Assembly: GCA_017450205.1 (NCBI GenBank)
Contig: JAFSVF010000022.1
Coordinates: 1-55,837 of the forward strand
DNA length: 55,837 bases
Reading direction: 5' to 3'
Source of the DNA: Bacilli bacterium
GTDB taxonomy: Bacteria; Bacillota_I; Bacilli_A; RF39; UBA660
Shown here in pieces: positions 1 to 7,277 of this stretch. Made by a program: the position numbers and the translations under genes. Below the pieces are notes generated by a model. It was not told the DNA's origin. It was given only the letters and a program-made list of their open reading frames with translations, and searched no databases. Position 1 is the stretch's first letter. Every line of letters starts with the position of its first letter.

Positions 1-250
1 TATTTATTCATTATTCTTTGTACTTTTTTATGATTAAATATTACACCATATTTGATCATAAACCTTCACAAACCCTACGATAACCATATGTGCCTTTTGA
101 TTCATCAAATATTTCTTTTATCAATAAATAATCATAATAATCTTTATCCTCATTGTTACGATATTTATAATATGTTCTTTGGCTTATATCTAATGCGGCA
201 CACATGTTTGAAAGTTTGTATTTATTAATATATAAATTAATAAATGTTAC
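1..250 (-). pseudogene. IS3-family transposase OrfB, N-terminal fragment with a frameshift
   Basis: In the -1 frame relative to orfA, the minus strand encodes VTFINLYINKYKLSN and later SKGTYGYRRVCEGL, the typical HTH_21-type N-terminus of IS3 OrfB. That frame hits TGA at 58-56. The adjacent frame continues with MIKYGVIFNHKKVQRIMNK to the window edge, which is the expected continuation of the family. One base therefore appears to have been lost around 59-62, so this copy of orfB is probably inactive. The rest of the gene, including the DDE domain, is not in the window. A sequencing error could mimic this. Confidence 0.7.
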
Positions 251-522
251 TTTTTCTCTCGTTGTGCCTTTATAAAGGCTTGGTATTTTTTTAATATTTC
301 ATATCTCTCTTTATAGTCAATATCTTTTTCCTTTAATCTACCTCTTTTGTGATGAATATCATTATCTAAATTGCCTTGTTTTTTATCTTTTCTAATCCAA
401 ACACATAAAGTTCCTTCTTGTATATTAAAGTGTTCTGCAGTACACTTTCTTCCACCGAATAATCCTTTTTTGTATGCATCCAATACTTCATACTTAATTT
501 TATCGTCATAATGTATTCCCAT
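247..522 (-). CDS. IS3-family transposase OrfA (HTH protein)
   Basis: A 91-residue basic protein with a helix-turn-helix at about residues 14-45 (LDAYKKGLFGGRKCTAEHFN), typical of IS3 OrfA, the DNA-binding part made before the frameshift into OrfB. I chose the ATG at 522 because GAGGTG sits about 10 nt upstream; the GTG at 540 lies inside the hairpin stem. The gene ends GAG AAA AAG TAA. AAAAAG is the kind of A-site slippery run these elements use for -1 frameshifting, and OrfB does continue in the -1 frame. The run has one A fewer than the classical A-AAA-AAG. Confidence 0.8.
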   Translation of the reverse strand: MGIHYDDKIKYEVLDAYKKGLFGGRKCTAEHFNIQEGTLCVWIRKDKKQGNLDNDIHHKRGRLKEKDIDYKERYEILKKYQAFIKAQREKK

Positions 523-530
523 AATAAAAT

Positions 531-554
531 AACACCTCACTTTCTTGAGGTGTT
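531..554 (-). promoter_or_regulatory. Hairpin that hides the orfA ribosome binding site
   Basis: AACACCTCA (531-539) and TGAGGTGTT (546-554) form a perfect 9-bp stem with a 6-nt loop. In the minus-strand mRNA the 3' arm contains the GAGGTG Shine-Dalgarno of orfA. Such hairpins in other insertion sequences limit translation from transcripts that enter from outside. The element at 55757 has the same design. Confidence 0.6.
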
Positions 555-646
555 ATTCTATAGCAAATAGATGTTTTTTTAAAGTACCCAATTTGGGGTT
601 CACTTCAAAAATCTAGATTTTTATTATATATTTTTTTAAAATAAAC

Positions 647-838
647 TTATCCAAGTACACTCGCATCAATAATAGCTAATAAAAAACTACTACTACAATA
701 TGCTAAGGATAATGCTAAAATTATTTGTAAAAATACAGCTTGCCATTTGTAATTAGTTTTAATAATACCATTAAAATTAATTCCAGAAACAGCATAAATA
801 CTTAAAGCAAGCATAAGAGTATATAGTGCTAATTTCAT
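647..838 (-). CDS. DUF1146 small membrane protein (YwzB-like)
   Basis: A 63-residue protein with two predicted membrane helices (about residues 3-20 and 33-57) joined by a short segment, SGINFNGIIKTNYKWQA, that resembles the DUF1146 pattern (LNF..ii......QA). In Bacillus the homologue YwzB lies between the ATP synthase genes and murAA; murA is also nearby here (4454). Function is unknown in the family. Its ATG overlaps the rpiB stop, so it is the last gene of a three-gene operon. No strong terminator follows; 603-646 holds only a weak palindrome (AAAATCTAGATTTT) and then the IS boundary. Confidence 0.65.
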   Translation of the reverse strand: MKLALYTLMLALSIYAVSGINFNGIIKTNYKWQAVFLQIILALSLAYCSSSFLLAIIDASVLG

Positions 839-1272
839 CTTTCTAGCATTCCTATCTTTTCTACTCTTCTAACATGTCTTTCTTCATTAGAAAACTCTGT
901 TGACAAGAATTTTGAAATCATGATTTTTAAATTCTCAATTGATTCTTTATAACTTAAAGCAATAATATTAGCATTATTATGTTGTCTTGCTAAAAATGCT
1001 TCTTCTTCACTAGATACTTTAGCACATCTAATACCCTTAATTTTATTAGCTGCAATAGACATACCTATTCCTGTACCACACATTAATACTCCAAGATCTG
1101 CACTTTTTTCATTAATTGCATTTGCTACTCTTACTGCAAAATCAGGATAATCATCAGTTGGATTATTATCTTTACTTAAATCTAATACTTCATATCCTAA
1201 ATCATTTAAAAAATATATTAACTCTATTTTTTGTTCTACTCCATTATGATCAGTTGCTATAGCTACCTTCAT
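835..1272 (-). CDS. rpiB: Ribose-5-phosphate isomerase B / LacAB family
   Basis: 145 residues, the usual RpiB length. It interconverts ribose 5-phosphate and ribulose 5-phosphate in the cytoplasm (pentose phosphate pathway). Visible family marks are the DH pair near residues 8-9 and MCGTGIGMS at 64-72 with the catalytic Cys65, followed by ANKIKGIRCA. The start codon overlaps the stop of the upstream ATP-grasp gene (ATGA), and its own stop overlaps the DUF1146 start, so the three genes are translationally coupled. LacA/B-type isomerases share the fold, but the absence of a partner subunit favours RpiB. Confidence 0.92.
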   Translation of the reverse strand: MKVAIATDHNGVEQKIELIYFLNDLGYEVLDLSKDNNPTDDYPDFAVRVANAINEKSADLGVLMCGTGIGMSIAANKIKGIRCAKVSSEEEAFLARQHNNANIIALSYKESIENLKIMISKFLSTEFSNEERHVRRVEKIGMLER

Positions 1273-2273
1273 TTCTTTTCACCCATCGCTTTCTTAAATA
1301 CAGGAAGTAATCCTATATTACCTTTTCTATGTACTGGTAATTGATATAAATCGTGACCAGGAAAATCATTACCTTCAATTAAACAAGGTTTCTTTTCTCC
1401 TAAACAAACATCCCAAGCAACATATCCTACTTTAGGAACTACTTTAGATGCTTCAATGCAAAGTTTTTTAACATCATCCCACATTGGAATTTGAGTTCCC
1501 ACTATTTTTTTATTTGTATAAGGATGAATTTCATAAATTTTAGTTGCTTTATCAATAGCAGGAAATTCAATCATACCATTATCTATATTAACAGCAGTAA
1601 CCATTCCACCATGATTAAAGTTATCAACAACATTTCCATCATTACCAATTCTTAAATAAGCAGTTACAACCTTTTTATTTAAGGTAACTACTCTCAAAGT
1701 ATTAACTGATAAAGGATATATTTCATTTAATACATGATTTTGATCAGCTACTTCTTCAATTAATGTTTGTTTATTTCTAATAAGTTTATGATATAAACTC
1801 TTTATATCCATATTCTTAGTATCAAGTTTTTCTACACCTTTACCACATGAAGCATCAAGCGGTTTAACAATAATAATTGGATGTTTCTTACAAAACTTAA
1901 TAAAGAAATCTAAGTTTTCTTCTTCTCCATCAAGTTTTAACCAATCTCTATTTAAATATTTATCAAATATTTTATTAAATATAGCTTTATCCTCAAATTT
2001 ATATATTTCAGTTTTATCATTATATTTTTTACAAATTGAATTATTAATACCTCTAGTAATTATCGTTTTCTTTTCAGAATTTTTCATATTATACATTTGA
2101 AATTGATAATAATCTACATAACCAGCTCCAAATCTTAATCCACAATAAACCATGTCACAAAATATTACAAACTTTGGTTTATTACATTTCTTTTTTACTA
2201 AATCAATAGTTTTAAACATATTGCCATAATTCATTGAAGTAATTCTTTTAATCATATAAGAAACTTTACCCAT
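1269..2273 (-). CDS. ATP-grasp protein (sugar-transfer-associated ATP-grasp type)
   Basis: 334 residues. The ATP-grasp core is visible: HPIIIVKPLDASCGKGVEKL (nucleotide-binding lysine and glycine loop), LIEEV, SVNTLRVVTL, NHGGMVTAVN and, near the end, CLIEGNDFPG with the metal-binding E-x-N. This matches the ATP-grasp family found with capsule and glycan genes, where it probably couples a carboxylate to an amine on a sugar precursor; the true substrate is unknown. I place the start at ATG 2273, after GGTGAT; the in-frame TTG at 2285 is less likely. It heads the operon with rpiB. A TATAAT lies just upstream on the minus strand. Confidence 0.75.
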   Translation of the reverse strand: MGKVSYMIKRITSMNYGNMFKTIDLVKKKCNKPKFVIFCDMVYCGLRFGAGYVDYYQFQMYNMKNSEKKTIITRGINNSICKKYNDKTEIYKFEDKAIFNKIFDKYLNRDWLKLDGEEENLDFFIKFCKKHPIIIVKPLDASCGKGVEKLDTKNMDIKSLYHKLIRNKQTLIEEVADQNHVLNEIYPLSVNTLRVVTLNKKVVTAYLRIGNDGNVVDNFNHGGMVTAVNIDNGMIEFPAIDKATKIYEIHPYTNKKIVGTQIPMWDDVKKLCIEASKVVPKVGYVAWDVCLGEKKPCLIEGNDFPGHDLYQLPVHRKGNIGLLPVFKKAMGEKK

Positions 2274-2324
2274 ATAAATCACCAATTAAATTATATCATT
2301 TTTTTATTTACAATAATAATTTAT

Positions 2325-2349
2325 TGTTAACTATGACATATAGTTAACA
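2325..2349. promoter_or_regulatory. Perfect inverted repeat between divergent genes (possible operator)
   Basis: TGTTAACTAT (2325-2334) and ATAGTTAACA (2340-2349) are exact inverted copies separated by GACAT. The repeat sits between the minus-strand ATP-grasp/rpiB operon and the plus-strand gene at 2405, upstream of both -10 elements. It has no T-tract, so it is more like a dimeric repressor site than a terminator. The regulator is unknown. Confidence 0.45.
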
Positions 2350-2404
2350 TTTAAAGAATTTAAAATTATTATAATAATGTTATAATTATACTAGGTGAAT
2401 ATAT

Positions 2405-4114
2405 ATGAATGTAGAATTAAATACACCATCTTTTATAGAAGAATGGAAGAAAACTTTAAAAGCATCAAAAGAAGATATTATTAATGCAATTATTAATCAA
2501 ACTGAGATAAAAATTGTATTAGAACATAGTACCATCAAAGATGAAATTAATTATAGAAAAAATAATTCATATATACCTCCATTAATCCAAATTGAAGGAA
2601 ATACAATAAAAACAAAATATATATCACCAGAACTAATAAGAATAGTATTAGAAAATTTAAGTGAATCAATTGAAACTTTAAATGTACCTGGTGAATTCTT
2701 AAACTTTAGTGACTTATTAAAGTTATATCCTAAACTTACAACAATTAATGTTACAAATAACTATGAAATTAGTGAAAAAAATATAATAGATATTAAAAAT
2801 AATACAAAAATAGAAAATATAGAGGCAATAAATTTTGAAGGATTAACTACTGATTATAATTTAAATGCTTTATATTATAATGGCGATTTTGAGGAAATAA
2901 AACTTTTAGATTCTAGTTTAACTATTAGAAATCCTAATAAAAAATTAACTGCAAAAGTAAATTATTTCAATGTTCCAGATCTTTATGAAAACATAAATGA
3001 TGTTGTTAACTATATAAAAGAACATAATATAGACCCTAATTCATATAATTATTTTAATATCATTTCAAAAACATTAAATACAAACTATATATGCTATTCA
3101 AAAGAAGATAATGAATTAGAGTATGATGGAGATCTAACGAAGATAAATGAAATTATCAGTATAATAGAACAACTAGGAATCCATCCCAAAAATATATATT
3201 TAAGATTGGATAATAAAGATTATGACTATAAACAATTTAAAGGAATAAAATATCCAATTATTATAGATTACGGTGATGAATATTCTAATGCCACATTAGA
3301 AGAATTTATAGCAATGAGGGAAACTATTAATTATTATAAAGAACTAATTACAAGTTCAAATCTTTCTCCACTAGAACAAATAACATATGCTTATGATATT
3401 ATTAAATCTTTTGATTATAACGAAGGAATATATACAAGTGATTCAAGATCAATGCATAAAATAATAAACACAGGAAACATCGTTTGTGTAGGTTATTCAC
3501 AATTCTTAAAACAAGTATTACAAGAATTAGGATACAAAATTGAAACTTTTGATCTTAATTCTCCAGATATATATGGTAAATATCCTGATAATTATAATAA
3601 CCATGAAAGAAATATCATTAGAATAGATGATGATAAATATAATATACATATGGTTGCAGCTATGGATTCAACGTGGGACTCAGGAACAAATGAAATTAAT
3701 ACATATAAATTTAATGACAAAAACACTACTACGTTTGCTAATGTTAATAATCTAATTTCATATATACATTTTCTAATTCCAAAGAATGAATATATGTATC
3801 TATTTAAAGATAAATATTTACCACCATTTTTTACAATAAACCCATTAGATTTAAAAGAAAATTTCGATGAAATCCCAAATATAAGAATACCAGAAACAGA
3901 AAAAGAAGAAGGATTAAAAACACTTCAAAAGTTATTTGATAAAGGTGAAGGTAAAATTATAGATTACTATTTAAATTCAAAAAGACCATCTTTTGAGATA
4001 TTTAAAGAAGTAATTAATAATGTAAAAATGGCTGAAGGATATAATCTAAAAGAATCTCAAGATATTTCTAATAATATAGTATTAGAAGAAGAACCAATAA
4101 AAACACGTTTATAA
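2405..4114 (+). CDS. Large protein with a transglutaminase-like domain, function unknown
   Basis: 569 residues, transcribed towards the origin against its neighbours. The C-terminal third looks like a transglutaminase/protease-like fold: NIVCVGYSQFLKQVL (Cys361), NNHERNIIRI (His400) and AAMDSTWDSG (Asp421) are spaced as a Cys-His-Asp triad. The N-terminal part has leucine/asparagine-rich repeats (LLKLYPKLTTINVTNN) that resemble irregular leucine-rich repeats. There is no signal peptide or membrane helix, so it is probably cytoplasmic unless exported by another route. It has its own promoter (TATAAT near 2380) and a strong terminator. Whether it acts as protease, transglutaminase or binding protein cannot be told. 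Confidence 0.6.
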   Translation: MNVELNTPSFIEEWKKTLKASKEDIINAIINQTEIKIVLEHSTIKDEINYRKNNSYIPPLIQIEGNTIKTKYISPELIRIVLENLSESIETLNVPGEFLNFSDLLKLYPKLTTINVTNNYEISEKNIIDIKNNTKIENIEAINFEGLTTDYNLNALYYNGDFEEIKLLDSSLTIRNPNKKLTAKVNYFNVPDLYENINDVVNYIKEHNIDPNSYNYFNIISKTLNTNYICYSKEDNELEYDGDLTKINEIISIIEQLGIHPKNIYLRLDNKDYDYKQFKGIKYPIIIDYGDEYSNATLEEFIAMRETINYYKELITSSNLSPLEQITYAYDIIKSFDYNEGIYTSDSRSMHKIINTGNIVCVGYSQFLKQVLQELGYKIETFDLNSPDIYGKYPDNYNNHERNIIRIDDDKYNIHMVAAMDSTWDSGTNEINTYKFNDKNTTTFANVNNLISYIHFLIPKNEYMYLFKDKYLPPFFTINPLDLKENFDEIPNIRIPETEKEEGLKTLQKLFDKGEGKIIDYYLNSKRPSFEIFKEVINNVKMAEGYNLKESQDISNNIVLEEEPIKTRL

Positions 4115-4127
4115 CGTGTTTTTTATA
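4101..4127 (+). terminator. Terminator of the transglutaminase-like gene
   Basis: AAACACGTT (4101-4109) pairs with AACGTGTTT (4113-4121), followed by a T-run. The stem overlaps the end of the gene. Confidence 0.85.
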
Positions 4128-4131
4128 TAAC

Positions 4132-4156
4132 AAAAAAAGGAATATTAAATTCCTTC
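4132..4156 (-). terminator. Terminator of rpmE
   Basis: On the minus strand AAGGAAT and ATTCCTT form a stem followed by seven T, directly after the rpmE stop codon. Confidence 0.8.
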
Positions 4157-4357
4157 TTAGTCAAGATTATATTTTTTGTTAAACTTTTCAATGTTACCTG
4201 TTTTCTTTTTGTTTCCTTGAGCTCCAGTATAGAATGGATGACATTTAGAACAAACTTCGATATGTTGTTCTTCTTTATCACTCATAGCTTGGAAAGTAGC
4301 TCCACAAGAACATTTAAATGTACACATAACTTGATTTGGATGTAAATTCTTTTTCAT
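4157..4357 (-). CDS. rpmE: Ribosomal protein bL31 (zinc-binding form)
   Basis: 66 residues, a complete L31. The 'C+' form is shown by Cys16 and Cys18 (FKCSCGATF) and Cys36-x2-Cys39 (EVCSKCHPFYTG), the zinc ligands. It is a late-binding 50S protein that bridges the subunits. The ATG follows GGAGGATTTAG, a strong ribosome binding site. It is a single-gene transcript with its own promoter and terminator. Confidence 0.97.
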   Translation of the reverse strand: MKKNLHPNQVMCTFKCSCGATFQAMSDKEEQHIEVCSKCHPFYTGAQGNKKKTGNIEKFNKKYNLD

Positions 4358-4405
4358 CTAAATCCTCCTTCCGCCATGACCTAGGTAAGTCATAGAAATT
4401 CATTA
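4358..4405 (-). promoter_or_regulatory. rpmE 5' leader with a small hairpin (possible L31 leader)
   Basis: The minus-strand leader contains ATGAC and GTCAT arms (within 4376-4393) around TTACCTAG, just upstream of the Shine-Dalgarno. L31 leaders in Bacillota often bind L31 to control their own translation. The resemblance here is only positional and structural, so this is tentative. Confidence 0.35.
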
Positions 4406-4412
4406 CTGGTTT

Positions 4413-4442
4413 AGTATATAACAAAACACATATAAAAAGCAA
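4413..4442 (-). promoter_or_regulatory. Promoter of rpmE
   Basis: On the minus strand: -35 TTGCTT (4442-4437), 18-bp spacer, -10 TATACT (4418-4413). Confidence 0.65.
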
Positions 4443-4453
4443 GTTTTTTATTA

Positions 4454-5707
4454 CTATTCATCTAATAATTTAATATTTCCTCCTACATCATTTAATTTAT
4501 CAACAATTCTTTCATATCCTCTAAGTAAATGTTCAACATTAGTAACGGTAGTATTACCTTTAGCAATCATTCCTGCAACTAACATTGATGCTCCAGCTCT
4601 AAGATCAGTAGCTTTAACTTTTCTACCTCTTAATTGAGATGGACCAAATACCACAGCCTTTTTATCTAATGCATTAATATTAGCTCCCATAGCATTTAAA
4701 TATGGAATATGTCTTAATCTATTTTCATATATTGTTTCTTCAAAAACACATTCTCCACTACATTGTGTTAATAATGTAGACATTGGTTGTCCTAAATCTG
4801 TAGGAAATCCTGGGTAAACAGTAGTTTTAATATTTACAGGTTTAAAGGATTTACATTTTGAAATCACAATTGTATCTCCATTAATTTTAAAAGAAACACC
4901 CATTTCTTTTAACTTATATAAAAGTGAATCAATATGTTCAGAGATTACACCTTTAATTTTTAACTTTTTACCTAAAAGAGCACCAATAATAACATAAGTT
5001 CCGGCTTCTATTCTATCAGGAATTACAGTTATTTCACCATCACCTAAGGTATTTACTCCTTCAATTTCTATTGTTCCACTTCCTGCACCTTTAATATGAG
5101 CTCCCATAGAAATCAAGAAATTAGCTATATTTTCAATTTCTGGTTCTCTAGCTGCATTTAATATTCTTGTTACACCTTTAGCTCTTACTGCAGCTATCAT
5201 AACATTAATAGTTGCTCCTACTGATGGAAAATCAAAGAAAACTTCAGTTGCTTTCAATCCATTAGAAGTAATATTAAATGAATTATCAACTTCTTTAACT
5301 TTTGCACCCATCTTTTCAAATGATTTTAAATGAAAATCAATAGGTCTTGATCCTATTACACATCCACCTGGAGAAGCAATATTAACTTTTCCATACACTC
5401 CAAGTAAAGAACCCATAAAATAATAAGAAGCTCTTAACTTACTAGCATACTTATCTGGAATGTTTTTATTTTCTACATTTTTATTATCAATATATAAAGT
5501 TTCATTTTCATACTTAATATCTGAACCTAAAAATTTCATAATATCCATTAATGCATCTACATCACTAATAGCAGGAACATTATGAATAACGCACTTCCCC
5601 TTTGTTAATATTGAAGCGGGAATTAAAGCAACAACAGAGTTTTTAGCACCACTAATATTAATAGTACCACTTAACTCCCTTCCACCTTCAATTACTAATT
5701 TTTTCAT
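4454..5707 (-). CDS. murA: UDP-N-acetylglucosamine 1-carboxyvinyltransferase
   Basis: 417 residues, the normal length. It transfers enolpyruvate from PEP to UDP-GlcNAc, the first committed step of peptidoglycan synthesis, in the cytoplasm. Lys22-Asn23 (SGAKNSVV) and the PEP-binding Cys116 in SPGGCVIGSRP are visible; Cys at this place means fosfomycin-sensitive chemistry. The presence of murA shows that the organism makes a cell wall, unlike true Mollicutes. An extended -10 (TGCTATAAT) lies upstream. Which of the two Bacillus paralogues it corresponds to cannot be decided from this window. Confidence 0.96.
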   Translation of the reverse strand: MKKLVIEGGRELSGTINISGAKNSVVALIPASILTKGKCVIHNVPAISDVDALMDIMKFLGSDIKYENETLYIDNKNVENKNIPDKYASKLRASYYFMGSLLGVYGKVNIASPGGCVIGSRPIDFHLKSFEKMGAKVKEVDNSFNITSNGLKATEVFFDFPSVGATINVMIAAVRAKGVTRILNAAREPEIENIANFLISMGAHIKGAGSGTIEIEGVNTLGDGEITVIPDRIEAGTYVIIGALLGKKLKIKGVISEHIDSLLYKLKEMGVSFKINGDTIVISKCKSFKPVNIKTTVYPGFPTDLGQPMSTLLTQCSGECVFEETIYENRLRHIPYLNAMGANINALDKKAVVFGPSQLRGRKVKATDLRAGASMLVAGMIAKGNTTVTNVEHLLRGYERIVDKLNDVGGNIKLLDE

Positions 5708-5763
5708 ATAATCACCTTCGTAAAATTATTATAGCATAATAAACAAATATCAATTTAAAATAA

Positions 5764-5793
5764 AAAAATAATAGACAACAAATGTGTCTATTA
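5764..5793 (-). terminator. Terminator of the alpha/beta-hydrolase gene
   Basis: AATAGACA and TGTCTATT arms flank ACAAA; on the minus strand the stem is followed by a T-run (A-run at 5762-5768). Confidence 0.75.
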
Positions 5794-6492
5794 CTTTCTC
5801 ATAATTTTTAATATATCTTTAAAGTTTGTATTAGCAATATCATGTCCACCATCAAGAATAACAAATACCCTACTTTGATATTCCTTAGGTAAAAAATCAA
5901 TTACCTTTTGTGGATTAACCATATTATCATTTTCTCCATATATTATCTTCAAATTATATGGTTTTATATTTAAAAGTTCTTCTGTTAAATCTACTCTAAC
6001 TATATTTTGATAAGAATCATTTAAAAACTTAGTACCATTAATCATATATTCATTTTTAACTACATATTTCAAATATAAATCTTTAACTACTTTTCTAAGT
6101 GGTTTTAATATTTTTGGTGTAGGAATAAATTTAATTGATTTACTACTATTTCTTGTGATAGCAGGAGAAACAAGTATTAACTTTTGAAAATTATTAAATA
6201 ATAAATTATACTTAAGAGCAACTGCTCCACCAAAAGAATAACCTAATATATAATCAAATTTTATATTATGAGTTCTTATATAACTATTAACATATAAAGC
6301 ATAATCATCTAAAGTCCATTCATTTTTAGGTTCTTTTTCTCCACAAAAACCCGGAAAATTTAACATATATACTTCATATTCTTTTTTTAACGCATTAACA
6401 AATTTTAATCTATTATGCCAAGCATTCTTAGATGTTGTTAATTCTGTATAATTTCTCCAATCCCATCCATGCAATAATAATATTTTCTTCAT
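5791..6492 (-). CDS. Alpha/beta-hydrolase fold protein
   Basis: 233 residues. The N-terminal strand and oxyanion loop LLLHGWDW, the nucleophile elbow GYSFGG (Ser86), an acid residue in YGENDNMVNP and the histidine in DGGHDIANT make a full catalytic triad, so it is probably an active serine hydrolase. Substrate is unknown; candidates in this fold are esterases and lysophospholipases. I use ATG 6492 as the start (MKKILLLHG) rather than GTG 6501. It has its own -10 (TATAAT) and terminator, so it is probably monocistronic. Confidence 0.85.
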   Translation of the reverse strand: MKKILLLHGWDWRNYTELTTSKNAWHNRLKFVNALKKEYEVYMLNFPGFCGEKEPKNEWTLDDYALYVNSYIRTHNIKFDYILGYSFGGAVALKYNLLFNNFQKLILVSPAITRNSSKSIKFIPTPKILKPLRKVVKDLYLKYVVKNEYMINGTKFLNDSYQNIVRVDLTEELLNIKPYNLKIIYGENDNMVNPQKVIDFLPKEYQSRVFVILDGGHDIANTNFKDILKIMRK

Positions 6493-6523
6493 ATACACCA
6501 CTTCTTTCTATATTATATCACAA

Positions 6524-6553
6524 ACAAAAATAGTCGTTCTTAACGACTATTTA
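6524..6553 (-). terminator. Terminator of prfA-prmC
   Basis: AAATAGTCGTT and AACGACTATTT arms around CTT; on the minus strand the stem runs into a T-rich tract. The prmC stop codon lies in the loop. Confidence 0.85.
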
Positions 6554-7277
6554 TAATGAATAAATATCTATCAAAACCTGCTAAATCTTTTTCTACCTTT
6601 ACAGTAGCATCATTAAACTCTTCTTTAGCTAGTTTTTTTAGAACATCACCTTGTTTATAACCAATCTCAAATGCCATTATAAAGTCGTCATCTAAATATT
6701 TTTTCATATTTGTAATTATATATTTATAAAACTTTAATCCATTATCTTCTGCAAATATAGCATTACTAGGTTCATACTTTATCTCAGGACCTACTTCTTC
6801 ATTTATATCTACATAAGGTGGATTAGAAACAATAACATTGTATTTATTTATTGGTCTATATTTAAAAACATTAGCTTTAATAAATGTAATATCTGCTCCA
6901 TTAACTTTAGCATTCTTTTTTGCTAATCTAATAGCCTTACCAGATATATCAATAGATGTAATTATTAAAGAATTCATTTCTTTCTTTAATGTAATTGGTA
7001 TACATCCAGTACCTGTTCCAATATCTAAAACATTACCTTTTTCAAGATTATTTTCTTTAATAAGTTTTAATGTTCTAGATACTAATTCCTCAGTTTCAAA
7101 CCTTGGAATTAAAACTCCTTCTTTAACTATCATAGGATATCCATAAAAATCTACATTACCTATCAAATATTGAATTGGATAATCTTCTTCAATAAGTTTA
7201 AAAATAGGTTCTAGATTATCATATTTATCCTTTAATAATTTATAATCTCTATCATTTAATTTAGATGGCTTCTTCAT
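6540..7277 (-). CDS. prmC: Release factor glutamine methyltransferase
   Basis: 245 residues, about 30-40 shorter than most PrmC because the N-terminal helical domain is reduced. It methylates the glutamine of the GGQ motif in release factors using S-adenosylmethionine. The SAM-binding loop VLDIGTGTGCIPI and the catalytic NPPY (IVSNPPYVD) are present. The start overlaps the end of prfA by 17 bp, so substrate and modifier genes are translationally coupled, the usual arrangement in Bacillota. Confidence 0.94.
   Translation of the reverse strand: MKKPSKLNDRDYKLLKDKYDNLEPIFKLIEEDYPIQYLIGNVDFYGYPMIVKEGVLIPRFETEELVSRTLKLIKENNLEKGNVLDIGTGTGCIPITLKKEMNSLIITSIDISGKAIRLAKKNAKVNGADITFIKANVFKYRPINKYNVIVSNPPYVDINEEVGPEIKYEPSNAIFAEDNGLKFYKYIITNMKKYLDDDFIMAFEIGYKQGDVLKKLAKEEFNDATVKVEKDLAGFDRYLFIINSR

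Larger units (their letters stand above)
1..602 (-). mobile_element. IS3-family insertion sequence, 5' part (left end to orfB fragment)
   Basis: Read on the minus strand, the element begins with TGAACCCC at 602-595, has a -10-like TAGAAT, an RBS hairpin, an HTH transposase OrfA and then the start of an OrfB, which runs off the window. A second element with the same TGAACCCC end and same layout starts at 55701 on the plus strand. The far end, target duplication and integrase catalytic residues are outside the window. Family assignment rests on the orfA/orfB organisation and the YGYRR motif of OrfB. Confidence 0.8.

Noticed and set aside
6346-6360. Possible Noc binding site (AACCCGGAAAATT)
   Set aside because: It only shares CCCGG with ATTTCCCGGGAAAT and is not palindromic; it lies inside a coding region.
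6838-7146. Open frame of about 100 codons opposite prmC
   Set aside because: Shadow of the prmC reading frame; no ribosome binding site and prmC has all its motifs.
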